A DNA stretch of 64,000 bases from Pedobacter cryoconitis (GCF_001590605.1 NZ_CP014504.1:5704001-5768000); one strand, 5' to 3'. Positions 1 through 9,234 are shown, counted from the first letter of the stretch. Made by a program: numbers and translations. The notes: generated by a model not told the origin, from the letters alone.

Positions 1-137
1 CAACGGTCTTCATCAGGAATATAAAATTTCTGAAGTTGTAAGTTGGGATAAAACTTACGTTTAGTTTTAACGTTTGAGTGAGAAACATTAAAACCACTCA
101 TAGCCTTTTTTCCGGTTAAATCACAAACTCTAGACAT
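1..137 (-). CDS. rpmB: 50S ribosomal protein L28, 5' part
   Basis: The reverse strand from the ATG at 137 reads MSRVCDLTGKKAMSGFNVSH and continues with the basic KTKRKFYPNLQ segment, which is the conserved N-terminus of bacterial L28, a small protein of the large ribosomal subunit. About 45 codons are present and the gene runs off the left edge. It diverges from acs. The identification rests on direct resemblance to the L28 N-terminus and is firm; the missing C-terminal part cannot be checked here. Confidence 0.93.
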   Translation of the reverse strand, partial: MSRVCDLTGKKAMSGFNVSHSNVKTKRKFYPNLQLQKFYIPDEDR

Positions 138-429
138 GCCTTTAATATATATTGTTAAATTGTTCTTCGCTTAATTTTTTAAGAGTGTGCAAATATCACG
201 AAAATATTTGTAACGATCAAGAGTCCATGTGATTATTTTTCAAATTTTATGGATTAACTCTTGTTGCTCTTCCGGCAAAGATACATAAATAGCCCACAAA
301 CACGAATCTTGCACTATTCATTGCGTTATTACGCTGTATGGTAACGAACTGACAACATATATTTTGCTATAATAATCTTTTGACTACCTTTCAAATAATT
401 TATATTAGCTTAAAATTATTACCAAATAT

Positions 430-2328
430 ATGATGCAAATCAAATCTTTAGCCGAGTACGAGGAAACCTATAAGTTCAGTGTCGAGCATCCAGAAGAATT
501 CTGGGCTGGAATAGCAGAAAAATTTCTATGGAAAAAGAAATGGGATAAAGTCTTATCCTGGAATTTCACTGACCCACAGATCAAATGGTTTGAAGGTGCG
601 AAGTTGAATATTACTGAAAACTGCCTTGACCGTCACCTGGAGAAAAGTGGTGACAAACCTGCGATTATCTGGGAGTCGAACGACCCTGAAAAACCAAGTG
701 TGACGCTGACGTATAAGATTCTTCATGAACAAGTATGCCGGTTTGCTAACGTGCTAAAGAAAAATGGTGTAAAAAAAGGTGACCGTATTTGTATTTATAT
801 GCCGATGGTGCCAGAACTTGCTATTGCAGTACTGGCCTGTGCACGTATCGGAGCAGTCCACTCTGTTATATTCGGTGGGTTTTCTGCTAAATCAATAGCT
901 GACAGAATCAATGATTCAGCTTGTAAACTGGTTATTACTGCAGATGGCTCTTTCCGTGGAAGTAAACAAATTCAGCTGAAAGAGGTTATTGATGACGCTT
1001 TAATCGGATGTCCGACAGTAGAGAAAGTGATTGTCCTTACCCACACACGTACTCCTGTTTCGATGCTGAAAGGCCGTGATTTATGGTTTGAAGATGAGAT
1101 TAAATTGGTAGATACTATTTGTCCTGCCGAAGAAATGGACGCAGAAGACATGTTGTTTATCTTATATACTTCAGGGTCTACCGGAAAGCCAAAAGGTGTA
1201 GTACATACCGTAGGGGGCTACATGGTTTATGCAGGGTACACTTTTGCCAACGCATTTAATTACCAGCCAGACGAAGTATTTTTCTGTACTGCCGATATCG
1301 GCTGGATTACCGGACACTCTTATATTGTTTATGGTCCGCTTTCACAAGGTGCAACGACTTTGATATTTGAAGGGATTCCTACTTATCCTACACCATCAAG
1401 ATTGTGGGAAGTCGTAGAAAAACATAAAGTTAATATCCTCTATACTGCTCCGACTGCCATCCGTTCATTAATGAGTTTCGGCAAAGAACCTTTAGAAGGA
1501 ATAGACATGAGCAGCCTGAGGGTTTTGGGCTCAGTAGGAGAGCCTATCAATGAAGAAGCATGGCACTGGTTTGATGAAGAGGTCGGTCATAAAAACTGCC
1601 CTATCGTAGATACCTGGTGGCAAACTGAAACTGGTGGATTAATGATTTCTCCAATTGCTTTTGTAACCCCATTAAAGCCGGCTTGTGCAACGCTGCCTTT
1701 ACCAGGAATTCAGCCCCTGCTGGTTGATGAAAATGGAAAAGAGATTGAAGGGAACGGCGTGAATGGTAATCTTTGTATTAAATTCCCGTGGCCAGGTATA
1801 TTGCGTACTACTTATGGTGATCATGAAAGATGTAAACAGACTTATTTCTCGACCTATCCGAACCTTTATTTCACAGGTGATGGCTGTATGCGCGATGAAG
1901 ATGGGTATTATAAAATCACTGGAAGGGTAGATGATGTCATCAATGTTTCAGGACATAGAATTGGTACGGCCGAAGTAGAGAATGCAATCAATATGCATGC
2001 TGGTGTAGTTGAAAGTGCTGTTGTCGGGTATCCTCATGAGGTAAAAGGGCAGGGGATATATGCTTTCGTAATCTATCCGAAGCTGCACGATGAACCTGAA
2101 TTAACCAAGAAAGATATTCTGCAGACAGTAACCCGTGTAATCGGTGCTATTGCGAAACCAGATAAGATTTTATTTGTAACTGGCTTGCCGAAAACACGCT
2201 CAGGGAAGATCATGCGTAGAATACTTCGTAAAATTGCTGAAGGGGAAACTACGAATCTTGGGGATACAAGTACATTGTTAGATCCTGGAGTTGTAGAAGA
2301 AATCATTGCTTCTGCACAGCAATTGTAA
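430..2328 (+). CDS. acs: acetyl-CoA synthetase (acetate-CoA ligase)
   Basis: This encodes a 632-residue ANL-superfamily AMP-forming acetyl-CoA synthetase, which activates acetate with ATP and CoA. The phosphate-binding P-loop YTSGSTGKPKG is at about residues 246-256, a DTWWQTETGG adenylate motif follows near 398, and the C-terminal TRSGK loop places the catalytic, usually acetylation-regulated lysine at about 593. Length is normal for AcsA (about 630-650). Two ATGs occur in a row at 430 and 433, so the start may be either. It stands alone, divergent from rpmB across about 290 bases in which I see no clear regulatory site. Confidence 0.95.
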   Translation: MMQIKSLAEYEETYKFSVEHPEEFWAGIAEKFLWKKKWDKVLSWNFTDPQIKWFEGAKLNITENCLDRHLEKSGDKPAIIWESNDPEKPSVTLTYKILHEQVCRFANVLKKNGVKKGDRICIYMPMVPELAIAVLACARIGAVHSVIFGGFSAKSIADRINDSACKLVITADGSFRGSKQIQLKEVIDDALIGCPTVEKVIVLTHTRTPVSMLKGRDLWFEDEIKLVDTICPAEEMDAEDMLFILYTSGSTGKPKGVVHTVGGYMVYAGYTFANAFNYQPDEVFFCTADIGWITGHSYIVYGPLSQGATTLIFEGIPTYPTPSRLWEVVEKHKVNILYTAPTAIRSLMSFGKEPLEGIDMSSLRVLGSVGEPINEEAWHWFDEEVGHKNCPIVDTWWQTETGGLMISPIAFVTPLKPACATLPLPGIQPLLVDENGKEIEGNGVNGNLCIKFPWPGILRTTYGDHERCKQTYFSTYPNLYFTGDGCMRDEDGYYKITGRVDDVINVSGHRIGTAEVENAINMHAGVVESAVVGYPHEVKGQGIYAFVIYPKLHDEPELTKKDILQTVTRVIGAIAKPDKILFVTGLPKTRSGKIMRRILRKIAEGETTNLGDTSTLLDPGVVEEIIASAQQL

Positions 2329-2405
2329 AGAATCATACCCTTCAAAACAATTTTTAAGCTTCGGCTGTTCCTTATCGAAACGATCATTAATTTAAAACAA
2401 ATACT

Positions 2406-2591
2406 ATGGACAGTTTAGAGTTAAAAGGAAAATGGAATGAGTTAAAAGGTAAAGTGAAACAGGCCTACGGAGATCTTACAGAAGACGACTTGAAACATGA
2501 AGAAGGTAAAGACGATGAACTTTATGGTAAATTACAGCAGAAAACAGGTAAAACCCGTGATGAAGTAATCACCTGGTTAAAATCTTTATAG
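2406..2591 (+). CDS. CsbD family stress protein
   Basis: A 61-residue, highly charged protein with the CsbD pattern: a WNELKGKVKQAYGDLTEDD start, a KLQQKTGK middle and a DEVITWLKSL end. CsbD-like proteins are small cytoplasmic proteins induced by general stress; their biochemical role is not established. The gene has its own strong terminator directly downstream. A decayed second copy, including the matching upstream leader, lies about 550 bases away at 2974-3158, which points to a local duplication. Confidence 0.9.
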   Translation: MDSLELKGKWNELKGKVKQAYGDLTEDDLKHEEGKDDELYGKLQQKTGKTRDEVITWLKSL

Positions 2592-2600
2592 AATTATATA

Positions 2601-2638
2601 GAAAAGGGCTCCTCAAACTAGTTTGAGGAGCCCTTTTC
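2601..2638. terminator. bidirectional rho-independent terminator
   Basis: A perfect inverted repeat, GAAAAGGGCTCCTCAAACT on the left arm and its complement on the right with no real spacer, ends in a T run on both strands. It lies between the convergent CsbD gene and the SymE-like gene and probably serves both; its last base overlaps the SymE-like stop codon. Confidence 0.9.
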
Positions 2639-2871
2639 TATTTTGCCAGATCGATAACCAATGCGTTATTAACCATAGTAATATTTACTCTCTGATCTGG
2701 AGTGAAACCGATTTCACTAAGCCAATGGCCTGAAAGTTTGATTTCGGGGATTATTGTCCGGCTCCGGCGATTAATTCTTATAATGGATTGGATTTTTAAG
2801 CTTCTGCTCCATGGCAGGCTGCTTATACTGGTATCTGTTACTTGCATAGCTCTTTTGATATATTTAAACAC
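2638..2871 (-). CDS. SymE-like (SpoVT-AbrB fold) small protein
   Basis: A 77-residue protein whose C-terminal half, IPEIKLSGHWLSEIGFTPDQ followed by RVNITMVNNALVI, matches the SymE toxin family pattern (P-x-LxLSGxWLxxxGFxxGxxV). SymE of E. coli is an SOS-induced toxin controlled by an antisense RNA. In Bacteroidetes this domain is common as a short orphan gene whose toxicity is untested. No antitoxin gene is adjacent; an antisense RNA cannot be seen directly. The N-terminal 35 residues are basic and unrecognised. Function as a toxin is inference from family only. Confidence 0.75.
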   Translation of the reverse strand: MFKYIKRAMQVTDTSISSLPWSRSLKIQSIIRINRRSRTIIPEIKLSGHWLSEIGFTPDQRVNITMVNNALVIDLAK

Positions 2872-2973
2872 TTAAGGTAAATATACTTTCTTTAAGTTAA
2901 ATTTTTGTCTAAAGTTATAAACAAAATAGCCGCTCCGGATTTTCAAAACGATCATTAATTTAAAATATATACT

Positions 2974-3158
2974 ATGGATAGTTTAGAGTTATAAGGAAAA
3001 TGGAATGAGTTGAAAGGTAAAGTAAAGCAGGCAGATGGAGATCTTACAGAGGATGATTTGAAACACGAAGAAGGTAAAGATGATGAGCTTTACGGTAAAT
3101 TACAACAGAAAACAAGTAAGATCCGCGAGGAAGTGATCACTGGTTGAAATCTTTATAA
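2974..3158 (+). pseudogene. CsbD pseudogene (degraded duplicate of 2406-2591)
   Basis: The sequence closely follows the intact CsbD gene, including the upstream CGATCATTAATTTAAAA leader. Codon 7 is TAA (2992-2994) where the intact copy has AAA, and one base is lost near the end (ATCAC-TGG instead of ATCACCTGG), shifting the last codons. Without these two lesions it would encode nearly the same 61 residues. A tandem duplication followed by loss of one copy explains this. Confidence 0.88.
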
Positions 3159-3177
3159 TTCAACCTGATAAAAATAG

Positions 3178-3209
3178 AAAAAGAGAAGTCTGAAAAGGCC
3201 TCTCTTTTT
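3178..3209. terminator. hairpin between CsbD pseudogene and mauE-like gene
   Basis: AAAAAGAGA at 3178-3186 pairs with TCTCTTTTT at 3201-3209 across a 14-base loop, giving a T run on both strands. It sits just past the stop of the mauE-like gene and the end of the CsbD pseudogene, so it can stop transcription from both sides. Confidence 0.65.
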
Positions 3210-3635
3210 TTATTTTAGAATAACTGGCTTTTTAACACCCACCAGTATGGCGGCAGCTGACATTACTGTAAATACAGCATTAAAAATAATATGTGTTGGA
3301 TAGGACATTTTACCTAGTATACCTCCGCATGAACAAGGGATATTTGTATAAAGAAAGTAAAGTGTACTTAAATATAATGTAAATAAGAGCATGACAAAAA
3401 AAGAAAGAAATAGTCCGGCTTTCCTTGTTAAAGTAAAGCTCAGTAAAACTACGATCAGGAATTCAGTGCCGAGTACCATAGGCGCCAATAAGGTTTTATC
3501 GTATTTTACCAGTAAAGGTGATTTGCTGAGGTCTGAAAGAAATAACTGATAATCCATAGCCTTGAAAATCCCTGCATAAATAAAAAGTATACATAAAAGT
3601 ATAACTACGGCAGTTTGGATATAATTACTTTTCAT
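3210..3635 (-). CDS. MauE/DoxX-like redox-associated membrane protein
   Basis: A 141-residue protein with four hydrophobic segments (about residues 8-25, 50-68, 74-93 and 115-135) and a CSCGG motif at 101-105 between the third and fourth. This is the pattern of the MauE family of membrane proteins, linked to thiol-disulfide chemistry in the periplasm or inner membrane. It overlaps the end of the upstream propeller-like gene by 11 bases, so the two are translationally coupled. With the Cys-containing secreted peptide further upstream it forms a small cluster; a role in oxidising or reducing such peptides is inference. Confidence 0.8.
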   Translation of the reverse strand: MKSNYIQTAVVILLCILFIYAGIFKAMDYQLFLSDLSKSPLLVKYDKTLLAPMVLGTEFLIVVLLSFTLTRKAGLFLSFFVMLLFTLYLSTLYFLYTNIPCSCGGILGKMSYPTHIIFNAVFTVMSAAAILVGVKKPVILK

Positions 3636-4656
3636 AAATATTGAGCTTGAAAATTAAGATGTTATTCTCATATACTGCTATCAGTTTGTCAGCATAGCGG
3701 GCCAGTTGTATGACAGGTCTGTTTTCGAAACCAGGCAGTCTGAAGCTACCTTCATAATTTCCTGTTTTTGTATGGTATACATCTATTGCAGGGCCCCGGT
3801 ATCCACTGGCTGCTGCATCCTGTGTCAGTACGTAAGATAGTATATAAAGATATTTGGCATCAACAGCAGCTGTAGAATTAATTACAATAGATTTACTTGA
3901 ACGCGTATATATCTTTCCGGTCTTTACTGTAATGTTGCCGGATTTTGTTTGATCAATGGTATGAAATGAAGATATTTTATTAAGCTGATCATCGTATTTG
4001 ATAATTTTTCCATTATAAAACGGGATGTAAAAATGTTCATGCGAATGAAGGTTCCTGACAAAAAATCCGTCTGCTGAAAGTCCGCCGTCTTCGAAGAAAG
4101 GAAATTGATGAAGTACAGAGTCTTTACCTGGGAATGAGAAATTTCTGAGTTTTAACTGCAAGATTTTTTTTGTAGTATCATAGTCAGAAGAAAGAAAAAA
4201 GTTGTTCTCTAAACTGTCTCCGGACACTCCTTTATTATTTTTTCGAAAAAGAATACTGTCAATCTTATTTTTATCCGGCTGGTAGGTAATTACCTTATTA
4301 CCTGTGTCATCAAAAATATAAAATTTATTAGTAATTGTGTCAATTTCCAGTCTGGTGACAATATTTACCGGCAGGTTTTTCTTTGCAAAAAAGGTGTCAG
4401 TTTGATGACTGAAAGAATTATAGCGGAATATGCTGTTTTGGTTATATACATAACCATAGATATTACCCTGATCGGCCTTCATGATGCTTACCCTGCCAGG
4501 AAAAAGAATAGTATCAATAGGAAGCAATTTAAATTTATGATAGTCTCTTGTGAAATTCGCATAAATCCTGTCTGGTTCAGCATGCCTGATTAAAATATAC
4601 ATAATCAGAATTGCACTGCAAAAAAGTGCAGAAAGTATAAGCAGGTTTTTTTTCAT
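3625..4656 (-). CDS. membrane-anchored beta-propeller-like protein, function unknown
   Basis: A 343-residue protein with one N-terminal hydrophobic segment (residues 4-22) and a beta-rich body containing repeated short strands with YxYxxN and Y-F-DD patterns (for example YGYVYNQN, YIFDDTGN). These suggest a six-bladed propeller of the kind Bacteroidetes place beside small secreted peptides. I do not recognise a catalytic motif. It overlaps the mauE-like gene downstream by 11 bases. Its ATG directly follows the T run of a strong hairpin terminator, so its expression is likely limited to read-through from the upstream peptide gene. Confidence 0.65.
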   Translation of the reverse strand: MKKNLLILSALFCSAILIMYILIRHAEPDRIYANFTRDYHKFKLLPIDTILFPGRVSIMKADQGNIYGYVYNQNSIFRYNSFSHQTDTFFAKKNLPVNIVTRLEIDTITNKFYIFDDTGNKVITYQPDKNKIDSILFRKNNKGVSGDSLENNFFLSSDYDTTKKILQLKLRNFSFPGKDSVLHQFPFFEDGGLSADGFFVRNLHSHEHFYIPFYNGKIIKYDDQLNKISSFHTIDQTKSGNITVKTGKIYTRSSKSIVINSTAAVDAKYLYILSYVLTQDAAASGYRGPAIDVYHTKTGNYEGSFRLPGFENRPVIQLARYADKLIAVYENNILIFKLNIYEK

Positions 4657-4683
4657 AAAAAAGAAGGCCGCGCAAGCGGCCTT
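4657..4683 (-). terminator. terminator abutting the propeller gene start codon
   Basis: On the minus strand an 8-bp perfect stem, AAGGCCGC with a TTGC loop and GCGGCCTT, is followed by C and six Ts that run straight into the ATG at 4656. It ends the transcript of the small secreted peptide and may act as an attenuator, letting only part of transcription pass into the propeller and mauE-like genes. Confidence 0.85.
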
Positions 4684-4740
4684 TTTGTTTTAAAATTTAG
4701 AGCGCATTAAAATTTACGATAAGTATTTTCTGTTTTTGAA

Positions 4741-4905
4741 TTAAGGACAGATTTGAGTTTTAATACCCCACGCCCCGGTAGAATTGCATTTGATATCCGG
4801 CTCACAATGGCAGAAAGCTGCTAATTTTGATTGATTGGCTTTAACAGCAAAAGCGGTGAAAGTGCCTGCAATAAGCACCAGTGAAAGTAAAGCTAGTTTT
4901 TTCAT
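4741..4905 (-). CDS. small secreted cysteine-containing peptide (54 aa)
   Basis: From the ATG at 4905 the reverse strand encodes 54 residues beginning MKKLALLSLVLIAGTFTAFA, a clear signal peptide, followed by a short mature part with the pattern FCHCEPDIKCNSTGAWG and a terminal CP; it contains four cysteines (CxC, C, C). Short exported peptides of this style are common in Bacteroidetes beside MauE-like membrane proteins and propeller proteins. The function is unknown. It is first in the cluster, separated from the propeller gene by a strong terminator, so it is probably the most abundant product. Confidence 0.75.
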   Translation of the reverse strand: MKKLALLSLVLIAGTFTAFAVKANQSKLAAFCHCEPDIKCNSTGAWGIKTQICP

Positions 4906-5120
4906 AGTTTTGTTTGTTTTAGGTTATTGGTTTGAAAATAATAGTTAACAAAAGTAAATCTGATAGTTTTTCAGTAGAATATTTGTCTAATTGTTAGTTT
5001 AAATTTATTCATTTAGTTCGTGTTAACTAATTTAAAGAAATTTTTTACACTTCCAATTTTTTTTCATTTAAATTTTTTATTTATGTGTGTTGTAAGACAG
5101 GGTCTTAGGTCTGAGATTAG

Positions 5121-5150
5121 CTAAAAAAAAAGAGATGCTAAAAGCATCTC
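5121..5150 (-). terminator. terminator of the M16 peptidase gene
   Basis: On the minus strand GAGATGC, a five-base loop and GCATCTC (5132-5150) are followed by nine Ts. It lies about 27 bases past the stop of the M16 peptidase gene. Confidence 0.88.
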
Positions 5151-5176
5151 CTTTTGAATAAAATATTAAATTTAAC

Positions 5177-8110
5177 TTAATAACCGAATATTTGTTCCAG
5201 TGTAAGTGTATTCAACTTACCAAATTTCTCTATATCCTGCGTTTTTACTTTTTTATCAGAAGCTACTATACAATAGTTATAGGGCTTATTGGCTACCTGG
5301 CTAGTATGAAAAGCTTTGATATCTGCGAAAGTTAAAGGCTGTAAACCTTTATACTCATCGATTCTGGAATCATGATCAAGACCTAATCTCTGATCAGCAT
5401 AATAATGATCGATAATTGCATTTTTGGTGATCCTTGAAGTTTCTAAAGAGTTTAAAGTATTAGATCTCGATGACTGAAAGTTTTTCTCAGACTCAGGTAA
5501 TACATTCAATAGCTCATTCATTGCACCAACAGCATCATTCATTTTATCTGCCTGACTCCCTACATAAGCAATCATTGAATAGTCTTTTTCTTTTTTATCC
5601 GGAGCTGAATAATACGCATAAGTTGAATAGGCTAAAGCTTTGGACTCTCTGATCGTCTGAAAAACTATAGAACCCATGCCACCCCCAAAATAGCTGTTAA
5701 ACAGGTCAATTTTAGCCGCCTCCGAAGGGTTGTAAACACCACTGTTTCTTATCCAGCGAATTTCGGACTGTACCATATCATAGTTTGCGAAATAAACCTG
5801 GTTGTCCTTATGATCAGTGTAAACAAACTGCTGCGCAGGAGCTGTTTCAATGAAAGCTTTAGGCAAGGCATGAGCTTTTTCAATGTTTTTAGTGAACACC
5901 TCAATTGATTCAGGACCATAATAATTTATAGAATGCTTAGTTTCATTGATATGGTGTAAAACGTCCAATAATTGTGCAGAAGTTAGTTGTTGTACCTCTT
6001 CATTGGATAAAACAAAATTAGTCGGATTTTTTGGACCATACTGCGCGTAACTCATCAGGCCGGAAAGTATTGCACTCTTGTTGAGCTTTGTATTCTCCCT
6101 TGATTTAAGAATACTGCTTTTCATCTCTTTCAATGCCTCCTCATTTGCTTTACAATTTGCAAACACATGTTCGACTAAATTTACCGCCTTGTCAAAATTC
6201 TCCTGAAGGCCGCTGATTTCAATCGTAGTTACCTCATTTTTTACAGAGAATGAATAATTACAAGCAATGTTATAGAACTGCTTGCTGATCTCTTCTGCAG
6301 TATATTTATCGGTACTTAAAAAAGCAAGATATTTTGCAGCATAAGGCATTAATTTAGAATTCCAGGCACCCATGTCAAAACGATAGGTCAAGTTGAAAAT
6401 GCTGTTCTCTTTATTTTGAACAGTTACTACATCAGCAATACCAGCTTTGCCGAAGTTCAGATCCTTCTGGTAATCAAGGAATCTTGCTTCAATAGGCTTT
6501 GAAGGTGTATCCAGTAAGGTTTTGGTGAAAACAGAAGTCTCATTTGTATTCGTTTTAACCGGAGTGATTGCCGGTTTATCTACCTTTTGAATACTCTTGT
6601 CTTCTCCTTTATGTTTCAAAATAACCACATAATTATCCTTGAAGAACTTGTTCGCAAAATCAACAACTTCTTTCTTGCTGATTTTAGCCATCTCATCAGG
6701 ATTTCTTAATGATTTGTCCCATTTCGTTGCACGGTTTGAGATAAACTCAGTGGTGACTGCTTCTACACGGAAATCATTTTTATCGAATGACTCTAACAAG
6801 CTTAATTTACTATTGGCAACTGTTGCCTTAATCAGACTCTCGTTAAAATCACCTTTTTTTAATAAAGTAAGCTGATCTAGTAATAATTGTTTGGCCTGAT
6901 CCAGTGACTGGCCCTCTTTAGGTTGGGCAACTAAAAGGAAAGTACCATAATCTTTCATCTGCTGATAACCCGCACCCGCATTTAATACTTTCTGTTGTTT
7001 GTTTAAATTAATATCCATTAAACCAGCTTTACCATTAGCAAGAATGCTGGAAATTAAATCAAGCATCATACTTTCCTTCGTATTTTCCGCATACCCTCTG
7101 TAACCGATTCTAACTGCTTCGGCACTTGGGCCATTGATATTGGCAGTCTGAATTTTGGTTAATGGTTTTTCAGCAGCAGGATTGTATAATTCAAGAGGTT
7201 TTGCTTTCATATAAGAGAAAGACTGATCCACCTTTTTAATCATCTCATCGGCTTTAAAATCGCCAGAAAGAATAACAGCCATATTATTAGGAACATAATA
7301 TTTGTTATAATACTTGCGGATTTCTACCAGAGAAGGATTCTTTAAATGTTCAATTGTTCCGATGGTAGTTTGCTGTCCATAGTTATGCGTAGGGAACAAC
7401 AAATCATTCATCTTCTCACTGATTTTCCAGGAATCATTGTCAAGTCCGCGGTTTTTCTCCTCATAAACAGCTTCTAGTTCTGTATGGAAAATACGGAATA
7501 CTGGGTTGCGGAAACGTTCAGCCTGTAAAGCAAGAAATTTATCAGTCGCATTAGCAGGTAAATCTTCATTGTAAACAGTTTCCTCATACCACGTATGTGC
7601 ATTTGTCGACTGTCCGCCGATAGATTTCATCATTTTATCATACTCATTTGCAATAGAGTAATTAGAAGCTTCACCAGAGGTTTTATCTATTTGGGCATAG
7701 ATTTCTTTCCGTTTAGCAGGATCAGTTGTTGCATGGTATTTTTCATATAATCCTTCTATTTTGTCCAGTAAAGGTTTTTCTTTAGCATAATCCAGCGTAC
7801 CAAAGCGGTCGGTCCCTTTAAATAAAAGATGCTCCAGGTAGTGTGCTAATCCAGTAGAAGTACGCGGGTCGTTATTGCTACCAGCTCTCACAGCCATACG
7901 AAATTCGATGCTAGGTTCCTTTGCATTTTCAGAAAGAATTACTGTGAGACCATTTTGCAAAGTATAAAAACGGGATTTGGTAGGATCGTTGGTCACATAC
8001 TTATAAGTATATCCACCAGAGGATGCCGTTTTCCACTCATATCCCACCTGCGCCATTAAGGACGATCCAGCAAGGATAAAGCAGGATAAGAGTAATAGTT
8101 TTTTTTTCAT
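5177..8110 (-). CDS. M16 family zinc peptidase, two-domain
   Basis: A 977-residue secreted insulinase-type protease. The start is the ATG at 8110 because it opens a signal peptide (MKKKLLLLSCFILAGSSLMA); the frame stays open upstream to 8353 but that part lies across the surE start and reads unlike a protein. The inverted zinc motif HYLEH is at residues 90-94, with the third ligand region EAVYEEKNRG further on. Length fits a pair of M16 half-domains in one chain, with R/Y-containing C-terminal halves. The protein probably degrades peptides in the periplasm or at the outer membrane. It diverges from surE and has its own terminator. Confidence 0.92.
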   Translation of the reverse strand: MKKKLLLLSCFILAGSSLMAQVGYEWKTASSGGYTYKYVTNDPTKSRFYTLQNGLTVILSENAKEPSIEFRMAVRAGSNNDPRTSTGLAHYLEHLLFKGTDRFGTLDYAKEKPLLDKIEGLYEKYHATTDPAKRKEIYAQIDKTSGEASNYSIANEYDKMMKSIGGQSTNAHTWYEETVYNEDLPANATDKFLALQAERFRNPVFRIFHTELEAVYEEKNRGLDNDSWKISEKMNDLLFPTHNYGQQTTIGTIEHLKNPSLVEIRKYYNKYYVPNNMAVILSGDFKADEMIKKVDQSFSYMKAKPLELYNPAAEKPLTKIQTANINGPSAEAVRIGYRGYAENTKESMMLDLISSILANGKAGLMDINLNKQQKVLNAGAGYQQMKDYGTFLLVAQPKEGQSLDQAKQLLLDQLTLLKKGDFNESLIKATVANSKLSLLESFDKNDFRVEAVTTEFISNRATKWDKSLRNPDEMAKISKKEVVDFANKFFKDNYVVILKHKGEDKSIQKVDKPAITPVKTNTNETSVFTKTLLDTPSKPIEARFLDYQKDLNFGKAGIADVVTVQNKENSIFNLTYRFDMGAWNSKLMPYAAKYLAFLSTDKYTAEEISKQFYNIACNYSFSVKNEVTTIEISGLQENFDKAVNLVEHVFANCKANEEALKEMKSSILKSRENTKLNKSAILSGLMSYAQYGPKNPTNFVLSNEEVQQLTSAQLLDVLHHINETKHSINYYGPESIEVFTKNIEKAHALPKAFIETAPAQQFVYTDHKDNQVYFANYDMVQSEIRWIRNSGVYNPSEAAKIDLFNSYFGGGMGSIVFQTIRESKALAYSTYAYYSAPDKKEKDYSMIAYVGSQADKMNDAVGAMNELLNVLPESEKNFQSSRSNTLNSLETSRITKNAIIDHYYADQRLGLDHDSRIDEYKGLQPLTFADIKAFHTSQVANKPYNYCIVASDKKVKTQDIEKFGKLNTLTLEQIFGY

Positions 8111-8192
8111 GTTTAATAAGTTATGACCAAATATACTTTTGAAATATGAGAAACTAGTTATATATATCCTATAATCTTGTACTTTTACCCCC

Positions 8193-8972
8193 ATGAAGAA
8201 AGAGCAATCCAGACCCAATATTTTAGTAGTAAATGATGATGGTGTTACCGCGCCAGGTATCAGGAATCTGATTGAAGCCGTTAAGGAATTTGGTAATGTT
8301 GTAGTGGTCGCCCCCGATGGGCCACAGTCAGGAATGGGACACGCAATTACCATTGGAAAGCCCTTGCGTTTTGACAGGGTACACCTGTATGAAGGCGTTG
8401 AAATGTATAAATGTTCTGGTACACCTGTTGATTGCGTTAAACTTGCAGTAAACAGAATATTTAAAGGTAAGAAACCTGACTTGTGTGTTTCAGGTATTAA
8501 TCATGGATTGAACAATTCCATTAATGTTATTTATTCGGGAACGATGTCAGCTGCTATGGAAGGTGCAATTGAAGGCATTCCTTCTGTTGGTTTCTCTTTA
8601 GATGATTTCTCTGAAGAAGCTGATTTCAGTCACTGCATTAAATTTGTTAAAACAATAGTCCGCCAGGTACTTGATCATGGTTTGCCACAAGCTACCCTGC
8701 TGAATGTTAATTTCCCTAAAGGCGCAGACCTGAAAGGAATTAAAATTTGCAGACAAGCAAATGCAAAATGGGCAGAAGAATTTGATGAACGTAAAGATCC
8801 ATATGGCCGTCCTTACTACTGGTTATCCGGAGTATTTCAGAATAACGATAAAGGAGAAGATACAGATGTATGGGCATTGGAAAATGGTTTTGTATCGGTT
8901 GTACCCGTTCAATTTGATTTAACAGCACATCATGTAATTCCAATATTAAACTCATGGACATTTAATGATTAA
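8193..8972 (+). CDS. surE: 5'/3'-nucleotidase SurE
   Basis: A 259-residue SurE phosphatase, which removes phosphate from nucleoside monophosphates (and, in some species, short polyphosphate) in the cytoplasm. The metal-binding NDDG is at residues 14-17, PDGPQSGMGHAIT supplies the conserved serine, SGINHGLN the asparagine, and SGTMSAAMEG the family signature. Length is normal. It overlaps the next gene by 8 bases and forms an operon with a small membrane protein and lpxB. Confidence 0.95.
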   Translation: MKKEQSRPNILVVNDDGVTAPGIRNLIEAVKEFGNVVVVAPDGPQSGMGHAITIGKPLRFDRVHLYEGVEMYKCSGTPVDCVKLAVNRIFKGKKPDLCVSGINHGLNNSINVIYSGTMSAAMEGAIEGIPSVGFSLDDFSEEADFSHCIKFVKTIVRQVLDHGLPQATLLNVNFPKGADLKGIKICRQANAKWAEEFDERKDPYGRPYYWLSGVFQNNDKGEDTDVWALENGFVSVVPVQFDLTAHHVIPILNSWTFND

Positions 8973-9234
8973 TCAGATTAAAGACAATGTATGGGTAGGT
9001 TTTGGAATCGGTATTTTCCTTCCGGGAGTACTGCTTTCCATCGTCTGGTTTATTATGCACCAGATAGCCTACCTCGCTAAAGCAGACCTGTTGCTGATTG
9101 GCTGTATTGCCGTGAATGCTTTACTGCTGAAGTACTTTTTTAAGGTGAATAAAGAAAATACCGGGAGAGGCGTATTAGGTGCAACATTTATATGGGGGAT
9201 GCTTTTCTTTTTCTATAAAATATCACAATCATGA
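8965..9234 (+). CDS. small membrane protein of unknown function
   Basis: An 89-residue protein with three hydrophobic segments (roughly 12-30, 38-54 and 68-85). It overlaps surE by 8 bases and lpxB by 4 (ATGA), so all three genes are translationally coupled. The gene order surE-(small membrane protein)-lpxB suggests a cell-envelope link, but nothing in the sequence names a function. Confidence 0.78.
   Translation: MINQIKDNVWVGFGIGIFLPGVLLSIVWFIMHQIAYLAKADLLLIGCIAVNALLLKYFFKVNKENTGRGVLGATFIWGMLFFFYKISQS

Noticed and set aside
8111..8353. N-terminal extension of the M16 peptidase frame
   Set aside because: It lies across the divergent promoter and the start of surE; the ATG at 8110 opens a clear signal peptide.
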